Source: Chromobacterium piscinae (GTDB lineage: Bacteria > Pseudomonadota > Gammaproteobacteria > Burkholderiales > Chromobacteriaceae). From it: a stretch of 64,000 bases of DNA. The stretch covers positions 1 to 64,000 of the forward strand of contig NZ_JAJOHV010000012.1 in the NCBI RefSeq assembly GCF_021129175.1. Reading direction: 5' to 3'. Below are positions 18,701 to 28,100 of this stretch, piece after piece. The notes under the pieces are model-generated. The model searched no databases. It was not told the origin of the DNA and worked only from the letters and a program-made list of their open reading frames with translations. The number at the start of each line of letters is the position of its first letter. Within the stretch, counting starts at the first letter, position 1. Position numbers and translations under genes: made by a program.

Positions 18701-21700
18701 GAGAACGATTGCCATGCAACAGCCTCCAATCGACAGCGGACCCATTGACCCAAAGCCGCAGCAATTTCTCATACTTGCCGTTTACTATCCAGGCAGAAAT
18801 AAGCTTGTCCAAATCATCGTCGTTTAGCAGTATCTCCGACACCTGATTCTTGCTCGCCCGTCCTTGATAGAAATTTTTGATGCGCTTTTGCCCATCCAGG
18901 AATGCCTTCAGCATTTGCTCCAGCTCATCGAAGGAGCTCACCAGCATGGCCATGCGCTCCTCCATAGCCACTCTGCCGACTTGCAGCGTATAGGCCACAT
19001 GCTCCAGGCTGGGGAGGGAAGTAAGTCTATGCTGCAGAAATGCTAGAAATTGCCGCGCTTGCTCTTCCAGTCTGTCGGCACTTTTGGCGGACAGCACTAT
19101 GATCGCCGGTCCGATACATGGCGAATGGTCGGTATGACCATTGCAGCTATCAAATTCTTCAATCACTACATGCGCATTGATACCGGTGGCGCCAAAGCTG
19201 TTTATCGCCGCGCATCTCGGGTAGTCGGAATCAGGCCAATCCATCAATTGTGTATTGATGAAGAAAGGGCTTTCTTCTAGCTTGATAAAAGGATTGGTCT
19301 TCTCATAATTAAGGCTTGGCGGAATCTGCCTATTCTTCAGCGAAAGCAATACCTTGATCAACGACGTAATACCAGCCCCGGCGAAAGCATGTCCGATATT
19401 CCCCTTCACCGCGGTCAGCGCGCAATAAGCTGACTCTTGCGTGTTCTGCCGGAATGACGCCGTCAAGGCCTGCACTTCGATCGGATCGCCAAGTTTGGTG
19501 CCGGTGCCATGCGACTCGACCATGCCGATCCGGGCAGGATCGATGCCGAACTTTTTGTAGACTTGGCTCTGCAAAGCTGCTTGCGATGTCACGCTGGGCG
19601 CCGTCATCCCATTGGTCTTGCCATCCTGATTGCTTGCCCATCCGCGAATGACGCCATAAATGTGATCGCCGTCGCGGATGGCATTTTTCAGCAGTTTGAG
19701 CACAACCACGCCAAGCGCCTCGCCCAACACCGTGCCATTGGCGCGATGATCGAATGGCGCGCATCTCCCATCCGGGGAGAACAACAATGACTGACTGGAC
19801 GAAACAAATAGGTTGGGTGTCGAATAAATACCGCCGCCACCGGCAAGTGCGACTTCGCAATTACCCAAAACTAGGCTATCGCAGGCATAAACTACTGCTG
19901 TCAGAGTGGATGAACACGCGGTATCAATACTCACTGCCGGCCCGACCAGATTTAATAAATAAGACACTCGGGAAGGAGCGGATGAATCCGTCGGCGCTAG
20001 GTAGGTATCATGCATTTTGTGAATGTGATAGGAATAATCTCCCTTAGCCGCAGCGAATACTCCCCAAGCTTTGCCGCTGATTTCGGTAGCCGCATAGCCA
20101 GCATCCTCAATCGCGCGCCAGCATTCCTGGAGAAAGATGCGCTCGCTCGGATCCATGCCCTCCGCCTCGCGCGGAGAGATGCCGAAGAACAGCGGATCGA
20201 ACTTATCCACATCATCCAAAAAACCTCCCCACTTAGAGTAAGTCTTGCCGGGAGTTTGTGGTACTGGATCAAAATAATCGTCGATTCGCCAGCCTCTATC
20301 TGTCGGCGCCTCTTGAATGCTGCTAATGCCGTTCTGGAGATTTTCCCAGAAGCGGTCAACGTCCTCCGCGCCAGGAAACCTGCCAGACATACCGATAATG
20401 GCGACCGGCTCGGTCAGCTGAGTACCTGGAGACTGGATGCTCGCATTTTTGTCCTGTACTTCCGACGCGCCGGCGGTGAAAATCCCCACACACTGCCGAA
20501 CGAATTTTTGCAGCCCTGCTTTAGAACGCAGAATATCGAAGTGATCCTCTCCATCTAGAATTATTGTCGTCAAGCTAGGCAATAACGTGTCCCATCTTGT
20601 CAACAGCGATAGCATGCTGCCATTCGCCTGCTGCACACGCTCCAAATACTCTGGACTCATTAATACACTAGAAGTCGCACGCCCTGTTCTCGTATGAAAG
20701 ACAAATGAGCGGATCTCGTCCGGACGAGGCAAAGGCACGGCTTGATATTTCTGAGTTGCCACTAGGTTGGCCATATGAACGTCGGCCATAGACTTGAGCT
20801 TGAAAGCGACCTCTGCCCTGGATATCTTCAAACCACGTTGCAGACATAATTCCACTAAAAAATCTAATAAATTTTCGTCGTTTACGTCCGCGATATCGCT
20901 AGCATTAATCTGAATATCGGCCCAGGAAAATTCGCGACGCTCCAGCGCGTTCTTGAACGATGGATCCATGCTTAACAGCGTGATCAGCATGAAATTTGCA
21001 TTAACTAGTAAATTATTTCGTGTTGACGACTGAAATAGCGGCCGATCTTTTTCCATCAACAGCGGCGCCTCAATCATGACTAAACTGGCTACCACCCGTT
21101 CTCGCAATTGCAATTGTCTGGCCACTTCGTAAGCAATTATTCCTCCCGTAGAAAAGCCAGCAAGATGAAAAGGTCCATCCGGTTCCAAGGCCACAATATG
21201 GTCCACATACCGCTTGGCCATTTCACGCAGGTCTGATAGTGGTTCACAATCAACCATCAAAAATCCGCGCGCCCGAATCCCAATCATTTGGATCGCATCG
21301 CCGAACTGCGTCGCAAGCCGGTTATACATACCGACATCTCCCGACATCGGATGTATCCAGAATGTTCGCGGCCCCTGCCCCTGTAGAGATAGGGGTACGA
21401 TTTCCGGATTTCGCTTCGCGAATTCACTTATGCGCCGACCCAAGGTATCAGTTTCCCGCTCTGTATCACTATCAAAAGTCTTGATCGTATCGATATCATA
21501 TTGAAGTAATATTCCATAGCCGAAATCTGGCCCCGTCTCCGACTGGTAATTCTCGATGACTCCGACAACGTTGGCCCCATTCAAGGTGTGGAGTTGAAAT
21601 GCTGGCTCGCTCGCCCAGCCTTCTTTGATCGATTTTGCAAGATACGCAAGGTATGCCTGAGCATCTGAAGCTACAGCATGCATGCATCGCCCAACCCCTG

Positions 21701-22097
21701 CGATGCTTCGAATTCTCTGCTCAGCCTTCACGGCCTCTATCATGTTTAAGAGTAATAAGCGCCACACCTCCAACTCTTTCACACCCGATAGAATAGACAC
21801 TCCCAGTAACAGCAGCGTCTCTCCAAATGGGTCGTGCAATGCCTGAAGATCTATCGCCTTGGCCCGATGCAGAGATTCAATGCCACCTATCCGCCTAGAT
21901 AAAATCAGACCGACAACCCTCCCCTCTTGTTCAAGAAGAATCTGTCCTTGTGGAAAATCACGTACAAGGTCGGATATATCGACGTCGACACCAAAAATAT
22001 CCGAGGCGGCACACTGCTTGCGAAGCTCCAAAAGCGCTGGAATATCTGAAATCTCTACCTTGCGAATCCTATTTTTATAGTTTGATATGGCTGGCAT
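12750..22097 (-). CDS. Terminal trans-AT PKS: GNAT-like-TE-KS-DH-KR-ACP-KS0-ACP-TE
   Basis: 3115 residues from the ATG at 22097, which has AGGA well spaced upstream; an in-frame ATG at 22118 lacks a good site. Order: GNAT-like fold (8-198; IRKVEISDIPALLELR, weak acetyl-CoA motif), thioesterase 1 (234-541; GFSTGG Ser316, GEDHFD His), KS (563-983; Cys728, HGTGT and NIGH intact), DH (1170-1450; His1202, Asp1374), KR (1560-1835; GGAGKIG, Tyr1799), ACP (Ser1965), KS0 (2070-2503; Cys2241 present, but HGTGT reads AANGS with Ala2375 for His), ACP (Ser2728), and thioesterase 2 (GYSLGG Ser2875, SSNHMS His). It should add one unit, pass the chain through the non-elongating KS0, and release it by the last TE, probably as a lactone or acid. 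The N-terminal GNAT-TE pair before a KS is not a standard arrangement. The KS here is unlike all others in the operon (DTACSST, NIGHAFAG). Confidence 0.93.
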   Translation of the reverse strand: MPAISNYKNRIRKVEISDIPALLELRKQCAASDIFGVDVDISDLVRDFPQGQILLEQEGRVVGLILSRRIGGIESLHRAKAIDLQALHDPFGETLLLLGVSILSGVKELEVWRLLLLNMIEAVKAEQRIRSIAGVGRCMHAVASDAQAYLAYLAKSIKEGWASEPAFQLHTLNGANVVGVIENYQSETGPDFGYGILLQYDIDTIKTFDSDTERETDTLGRRISEFAKRNPEIVPLSLQGQGPRTFWIHPMSGDVGMYNRLATQFGDAIQMIGIRARGFLMVDCEPLSDLREMAKRYVDHIVALEPDGPFHLAGFSTGGIIAYEVARQLQLRERVVASLVMIEAPLLMEKDRPLFQSSTRNNLLVNANFMLITLLSMDPSFKNALERREFSWADIQINASDIADVNDENLLDFLVELCLQRGLKISRAEVAFKLKSMADVHMANLVATQKYQAVPLPRPDEIRSFVFHTRTGRATSSVLMSPEYLERVQQANGSMLSLLTRWDTLLPSLTTIILDGEDHFDILRSKAGLQKFVRQCVGIFTAGASEVQDKNASIQSPGTQLTEPVAIIGMSGRFPGAEDVDRFWENLQNGISSIQEAPTDRGWRIDDYFDPVPQTPGKTYSKWGGFLDDVDKFDPLFFGISPREAEGMDPSERIFLQECWRAIEDAGYAATEISGKAWGVFAAAKGDYSYHIHKMHDTYLAPTDSSAPSRVSYLLNLVGPAVSIDTACSSTLTAVVYACDSLVLGNCEVALAGGGGIYSTPNLFVSSSQSLLFSPDGRCAPFDHRANGTVLGEALGVVVLKLLKNAIRDGDHIYGVIRGWASNQDGKTNGMTAPSVTSQAALQSQVYKKFGIDPARIGMVESHGTGTKLGDPIEVQALTASFRQNTQESAYCALTAVKGNIGHAFAGAGITSLIKVLLSLKNRQIPPSLNYEKTNPFIKLEESPFFINTQLMDWPDSDYPRCAAINSFGATGINAHVVIEEFDSCNGHTDHSPCIGPAIIVLSAKSADRLEEQARQFLAFLQHRLTSLPSLEHVAYTLQVGRVAMEERMAMLVSSFDELEQMLKAFLDGQKRIKNFYQGRASKNQVSEILLNDDDLDKLISAWIVNGKYEKLLRLWVNGSAVDWRLLHGNRSLRRVSLPSYRFAKERYWYEPTLQAVRGHVYAGSGQTVNWIHPLLHMNTSNLSAQKYSSTFTGSEFFLADHVVNGNPVLPGVAYLEMAQAAARHAMDVAMEGIGVLIKNVVWARPISLTDKTVEVHAMLTPTQDGELSYEVFTTDRDAIEARVTHSRGYVQFVEAFPKEQFDIAACIAECNQRTLSHEECYQIFHAVGVDYGHGHRTIQSLMLGNDKALAELVLPEDMFQTLQDFALHPGLADSALQACIGLLFDERSDSRTDGQSRLLLPFALHELEVRGRCTPKMWAIVSRESGQSLNHEQIEMNIDLCDQDGWVQAHLKGFTARLYAGTGGDALLPEAAGSIMLTPAWREAPLRVNASPPFERHVVLLCDVGAETLADALPQGVQCHLLRSAGQGIDERFVCHAEASFRIVQDVLRQRGSQRIFVQILVGGKSEDTPLQGLIGLLNTASLENPGLSGQLISVNGEESDAALAKLLMENASAPQDKLVRDMNGKRYIQAWQDEHGQRDAAQMPWKDNGVYLITGGAGKIGLALAKAAATHAKNVVLILAGRSELTAVQQLAIDGIAAAGARVLYKRGDVAVVGEALALLTYIRNKYGAISGVIHLAGVIQDNFIIKKTSDELHKVLSPKVMGLVNLDEATKYDELDFFALFSSLAGVSGNIGQADYSMANAFMDRYAEYRHSLVQSGQRYGKTISINWPLWQEGGMSPSGEHQHSTELGLVPLAASAGIEIFSAALQTECYQLLVMCGDVSRIRTQLNVDNRHKKHFAPSSGQRYSDALLSREQAGLIAESDKTKLPEKTVALLKNTLASALKVPEYKIDPDSPLEKYGVDSIVSMELITLLEKVFGQLPKTLFFEYQNIGDLASYFVNEHSERLAAIFTSEQLPERQVKKDLRDNNVVTELPALHGVSLDYKALKDKRLPLLPKSNPFEEKNQERSTDIAIIGLAGRYPKARNLDEFWANLKAGCDCITEIPESRWDHAPYFDSDVNISGKTYCKWGGFIDDVDQFDPLFFNISPRDAALQDPQERLFLETVWELVESAAYTRSSLKKKFSGQVGVFVGAMYQQYRAMKTEPEIEAVLSLASYSSIANRVSHFFGLHGPSIAIDTMCSSSVSAIHMACESLIKGECAMAIAGGVNLSISPQKYIGLAQTRIIGSSPSSRSFCNGDGYLPAEGVGAVLLKPLSEAEMDGDIILGIIKSSSINHSGQTNGFGVPNPNAQAQLIKGNLAKAGIAPETIGYIEAAANGSPLGDAIEMTALASVFGKDLARGDFCHIGSVKSNIGHAEAASGMSQFSKVVLQMQHQQIVPLVNSDNLNPNINFESMPFCLAKELVPWRRPAIDIEGVAKELPRRAMINAFGAGGSNAHLVIEEYVREEPPLNQPDFDETKHIVVLSAKSSTSLRRMAGRLKDFIEAQSDINLLDFSYTLQIGREAMDCRLALVAKHCADVIVGLNEFLSEPDESKDGDVRVPIFVGESEDGPILNELFFGSIGENLAAALIKERNPEKIALYWAYGGAIDWELLHQGKNAHRIVLPTYAFERKRYWVDAGPAPSECKAAPTQKTTAHVSNVAGILAELIGIGVDELKPSKLLRDYGIDSIRMMQLLAQLQSKISSSILAEDLMACRTLQEINALVTRFRSPNEESDLMGAFPDARVAEDWTQFPELIKLNRHTTGMPVFWFHAGMGGVEAYQSIASKSTRPFFGIQARGWGTQREPLQGIQAMAAYYTHIICKVWPEGGCDLGGYSLGGVLAYEVTRQLQELGRTVNSIVMLDSPDGNAMRHSKISLKTHILRYINTQLSLLSLGDPAGAESVLIHRDEVASDLDDQDYLAALLKLAKMRGLKRPAVKLSSQVMQHVRVQNAYQVDQITLSPLSKPEEVSCHYFRNRNGVFLGVLEPYFLAEGEKVEMEAEAYWKEWTALLPKLTFIDVDSSNHMSLLAEEQPFEQISSLCENLYSKTSMESGTGHLNWSVPQKKDMPDGKVSSLS

Positions 22098-22165
22098 TAT
22101 TTTGCATCCTATAAACATGTCGCTCGTCGAGCACCGAATAATTCAGACCGACTCATGGCTTGCTT

Positions 22166-25100
22166 TCACTCAACTCGCTCGAGACTAGATTCTGACCGCA
22201 GCAATGAGTGGATGTGGGCTCCCAGGGCTCTAATATTTGTATGGTCGAATACAATTGTCTCAGGCAATCCTAGACTTATTTCTCGATTGAGCTCATGCAC
22301 ATATGTAGCGATGGATATCGATGTCAAGCCTAGCTCAATGAAATTGGTTGCATCATCCACCTCATCCCTCTCGTCAAGGTAGAGAACTCGGTGCAAGACA
22401 TCCCTGACAATTCCGATGATCTCGTCTAGCGTGGGTATTACAGAATCGCCAGGGTAAGACGACAACGGTTCGGTCGTAGTAGACAATCCCGTAGAGAACG
22501 AAGACAACAGCGCATCCAGCCCGATGAAACGCCCGGCCTCTTCCCGCGAGTGCTCTTCAGTATCCGCCTCAGTTGGCATAGGGCTATGCTGCGACAAGGA
22601 TGTGGTAGGCGCTTGTGGATTCGGAACCTTTTCGCTCGCGGTGGCATCGACCCAGAGCTTTCTTTTCGCAAAAGGATAAGTCGGCAGCATCGTTAATTTT
22701 CCAGGCATGGCATTTTCGTATAACCGTTTCCATGGAATGGCTGCGCCGGCAATCCAAAGCTCGGCCAAAGCTTGACGATTTCTCTGAGCGATTAAGGTAT
22801 CGATATCGGCCGTCTTCCCATTACCGGCATCGGTTGCCTCCTTGGCGCTCGCGGTTTGGGCATTGTCCTTGAAGTCTTGGTCGAGGTTGGCGATGAGTTG
22901 ATCTACAGAATCGGCAACACAGGCGAATCTATGCTTCATTGGCTCGCGGCCCGTCTGCAATGTATAAGCAAGCGACAGCAGATTAATGTCCTGGTGCGCT
23001 TTTAAATAAGCCTGCCATTCTTTCTTGTATTCGCTTAAAGCTTGATTGGTTTTAGCGGACAGGACGAAAATGACCGGCTCTGACAATGGCAGACTGCCAG
23101 GACTCGCGATAAACTCCTCGATAATCACGTGGGCATTAACGCCGCCGGCGCCAAAGCTATTGACACCGGCTCTTCTTGGCATGGCCTTTCCAGCAATCCT
23201 CAACTCTTCCCAGTCGCATAATTCTGTCTGCAAGGTAAAGGGCAGCTTGTCAAACTCGATCGATGGATTTAAGAATGACGGCTGTGGGGTTGGGAAAATC
23301 ATCTTCGATCGCAACTGAAGCACCGTTTTAATGATTTGCGCCATGCCGGAAGCAGCTTCGCCATGCCCCAGGCATGCCTTCACGGAACCAAGCCGATAAT
23401 GCGCCCCACGCTCTTGCCTAGAGAAAGCAAACGCCTTTTCCAAAGCCTTCATCTCAATAGCGTCGCCCATTTCCGAACCATTCGCCGCCGACTCGATATA
23501 GGTAATCGTCTGCGGATCGATGTTTCCTCTTTCCAAAGCCACTTTGATGACAGCAGCTTGATGCTCAGGATCGGGCACTCCGTAACCGTTCGTTCGGCCC
23601 GCATGATTGATCGCCGATGCGCGAATGATTGCCAAAATATTGTCATTATCTCGCTTCGCATCTGCCAAGCGCTTCAACAGCACAACGCCAACTCCCTCGG
23701 AGGGCATAAACCCGTCGCCGCCAATGCCAAATACACTGCTCTCATGCGTAGCCGACAATAGTTGCCCTTGCGACAAGGCGACATAGTTAAGCGGGTGCAA
23801 ATATAGGTTTACCCCGCCAGACAGAGCAATATCGATATTCTTGCTTCGCAGGCCTTCGCAGGCTTGATGCAAAGCCACCAAAGAAGACGAACACATGGTG
23901 TCCACCGGCAAACAAGGTCCGCGCCAATCCAGGTGATATGAGACACGGTTGACTAGCGAGGAGAAAGACGTGCTATAAACGACAGTGGATTTATCGCTGT
24001 TCCATAGATTAAATCCTGTCTTGGTAATGCCGCAAAAAACACCCGCGCGCTGCTTGATGCGCTCGGTCAAGGCTGACGGAGCATAGCCGGCATCTTCTAA
24101 AGTACGCCAACACTCCTGTAGGAATAAACGCTCTTGCGGATCAATGCCCATCGCTTCGCGCGGGGACATTTTGAAGAAAGTCGGATCAAAATCGGCAAAA
24201 TCTTCCAGGAAAGCCCCGTGCTTGCCGTAACTCTTTCCCTTGACTCCCGCATGCTGCCTATCATTGTCGTAGAACACGCGCCAATCCCAGCGTTCCGCCG
24301 GTATCTCAGCGACCAGGTTCTTGGCCGTCTTTAGATTGTTCCAAAATGCCTCGATATTTTTCGCTTGCGGAAAACGCGCACTCATGCCGATGATGGCGAC
24401 TCCATCATCCTCAGCCTCAATTTTTGCCGCGCTCCCAACTTGCGCAGTTAGAAATGCTGCCTGTGCGCGCGAAGTTTTGCTCCCGCATTGCGCCATATCC
24501 ACATTCAGGTTCGTCGATGCAAAGGCACTCACCCATGCAAGACACGCGGTACGATACTCGTCAATGAGGTAATCCCCCAGCGCGCCGATATTTCTTTTCT
24601 CATAAAACAGAGTCTTGGAGAGGTTCCCGAAAATCACCGCCAATTTCTGATTGAGCTGAGTAACCATGACGGAATCCAGCCCTAACTCATCCATTGCTTC
24701 ATCGGTATAGATATCTCGCGCATCCAGTTTAGTGATCTCGCTGAATATTTCCTTCAATTGTCCCAAAACGCCTTCGCGCAATTGCGCGTCGCTCAGATTC
24801 TCGGGTTCGGCGATGAGCGCAGGAGCGCCCTTTGCGGCATCGTTCAAAGAAAGACTCTGTCTTAGCCTATCCAGGTGCCCCGCCATCACCATCACTTGAT
24901 CGATGCCAAGAGCGAAAGATCGATAGCAGGCTTGCATGCCAAGCGACGTCTCCATCGGCACCATGCCGAAGTTTTCCGCCATCAACCTCTCGGTTGTCTC
25001 ATCCACCCCCATGCCGCCATCCCGCCATAGAGGCCAGTTAACCGACAAAGCGCGGCCATGACGTAGGCCTGCATCCGCTAGGCGATTCCGATAGGACGCG

Positions 25101-28100
25101 TATGCATCCATGAATGCATTGGCGGTCGCATAATCAGCCTGTCCAACATTGCCGATGACACCGGCTCCAGACGAAAAAATGAGCAAAAAGTCCAACTTCA
25201 GATGTTTGGTCTCTTCATCGAGATGCACTAGTCCATCGACCTTGGGCGCAAGCACTGAGGCGAACTCATCGACGCGCTTGCGAATGATGAAGTTATCCCG
25301 GATAAGGCCTGCGCTATGAATGACCCCGCTAAGCACGCCATGCTGACTGTCGATGTGTTCGATCAAGGCGCGCACCGCGGCACGATCTTCGATGTCGGCT
25401 CGACGATACTCGATACGCAAGCCGGGCCTCGCGAGCTTATCGATGCGCCCGCGCCTTTCTTCGGTCAATACACTGCGGCCCATGATTACAATCGTCGCCT
25501 CATGAACCTTGGACGCGACTTCCTCGGCAAATAGAAGCCCTAGTCCTCCCGCTCCTCCGGTAATGAGATAGACGCCCTGCTCTTTCCAGGGAATGGAGGT
25601 CGACTCTGCATGGTGGATGATGGACAAGGACTCGATCCAGCGCGCGCCATTGGCATACCTGACTCGATGGCACTCTGGATGTCGTTCCTCATCAATCAGT
25701 TTGGTTGTCATGGACAAGTCGACACCATCAATATCGACTTCAATGAGTTGGCCTATCAATTTCGGCTCTTCCAGCCTTGCCGTTTTCACGATGCCGGCCA
25801 ACCCGGCCAGCAATTGTTCCGCCCCCACATTGGGCACCACAATTTGCACCAGCACATCATGAGTCGGTTTCGCCTGCACAATCCCTTTCACGATGTCAAA
25901 TACGGTCGCCGCAGCCACATCAAACATTCGCGCGATTCCGCCATCGCAGACAGGGATCGAACGCAGCTGCAGCAATGGGATGCGTTCAGAAAGTTCTGCG
26001 GCATATATCTTGGCTGCGCCGCATAGCAGCACCCAACGCTGACTATATTCTCGCTGGGGAACTGGCGCGGCATCGCTTTCGCGCCATCCCGGATGCAGCA
26101 TTAACAAATCATTGCCGGCCTGCTGCGATTTCCATTGCGCAGCTTCATCCTCCTTTTCTCGACGAACGGATATCCAGTAGCGGTCTTCCGCAAAAGGATA
26201 AGTCGGCAAACTAATACGACGTAGACGATATCCCGAATGCAGCAAGCACCAATCGACTGTCCCGCCAGATGTCCAATGCTGGGCGATTTTCTCGAACCGC
26301 TCCTCGCCCGCCCAGGAAGCTATTTTCTCGGCATGGTTTGGATCAGACAATGCGCTCTGGCCATGCGGCGTACTGCCGCGATAAAAACACTCTCCGTCGA
26401 TTCCGCTTTCGATATCAGATTGGCTTGCGGCATATTCCAGATATAACCCCAATTTTTCTTGGAGCGCGGGAATACTGCTCACGACGAATGCAACTCGCTC
26501 GGTCAATGCCACTCGCCCCACCTGCAAGGTATACGCTATATCAGCGATTCGGATCCGCTGCTGATCCGCATGGCGGTCAAGGTGACTCAATAACTTTTTT
26601 GCATAAGCGCGCAAGCGCTCTTCATTTTTAGCGGAAAGAGGGATGATGAATACCGGCGCACCCTCCGCGCGCAAACCGGTATCGATGCAGGGGGCCTCGT
26701 ACTCCTCAAGAATCATGTGGGCATTGGATCCCGATGCTCCAAACGCGCTGATCCCCGCTCGTCTCGGGATCGCCTTCCGGGCCTCAACGGTTGGCAGCGT
26801 TGGACGCTTCCACGGCTCCGCCCGGCGCTGGACATAGAACGGCGTCTGATCGAAGTCGATATAAGGATTCAGCTGATCCGCATGAAGAGACGGCACCAGC
26901 GTCTTGCGGGACAATTGCAGCGCCGTTTTGATCAAGCCGCAAACCCCGGCCGCGGATTCCGCATGACCGATATTCGATTTTAGCGAGCCGATGGCGCAAA
27001 ATTGCTTGAGGTCAGTGTGCTTGCCGAAGGCTTTAACCAAGCCCTGTATTTCGATCGGATCGCCCAGCGAGGTGCCGGTTCCATGCGCCTCCACGTAGCT
27101 GATCGTGCTTGGATCCACAGCAGACTTGATGAGGCAGGCATCGATCATCTCGGCTTGCGCGATGGGGTTGGGAACCGTCACGCCGCTGGCGGATCCGCCA
27201 TGGTTGATGACAGACCCCTTGATCACCGCGTAAATATTGTCCCCGTCCCGAATGGCCGCTTGCAGCGGCTTGAGCAACACGGCCCCCACGCCCTCCGCCG
27301 AAACATAGCCATCGCCGCCCGTTCCAAATGAACGGCATCGCCCATCTGATGAATGAAATTCGGCGATGCCGTATGTAAGGTATTTCGCGGGATGCAAAGA
27401 CAAGTTCACGCCACCGGCCAGCGCTACCTCGCTCTCTCCTCGCAGAATACTCTCTACAGCAAGATGGCTTGCGGTCAGCGACGATGAACATACCGTATCG
27501 ATCGCCATGCTTGGACCATGGAAATTGCACACGTAAGAAACGCGATTGGCAATTGGCGCGGTGTTAAGCGATAACGGAATTCCTTCCTCATGCCGCATCT
27601 CATCCATGCCTACAAGCGTGTAATCCTTATGCATCACGCCGACAAAAACACCGACCTTCCGTCGGCCCGCTGAGCCATGCGCGCTCACCAGGTTCTGAGG
27701 CGTGTATCCCGCATCCTCGATAGCCTCCCAGCACACTTCTAGAAACAGTCGCTCCTGCGGATCCATTAACTCCGCTTCTCTCGGCGTGATTCGGAAGAAT
27801 TTCGCATCGAAGCGATCCACCCCGTCGATAAACCCGCCCCATTTGGAAATACGCTTCCCAGACGACGATTGGACCTTCTGATAACGCCTCCAATCCCATC
27901 GGTCGCGGGGAATTTCACTAACCGAGTCCACGCCCTCGCACAAATTGCTCCATAACGCCTCGATGTTCGCCGCACCCGGAAATCGCCCGCTGATTCCGAT
28001 GATCGCGACTTCGCTGCCATTCGCGTCTTCGCGCGCATCCGGCGCCTGCGGTTCGCTCTCAGGCGCTCTCTCTTGCTGCGTCGTCTCCTGAAAGGATTCG

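Noticed and set aside
20470-22097. GNAT-TE region as a separate gene
   Set aside because: There is no stop or internal start with a ribosome binding site between it and the KS; the frame is continuous.
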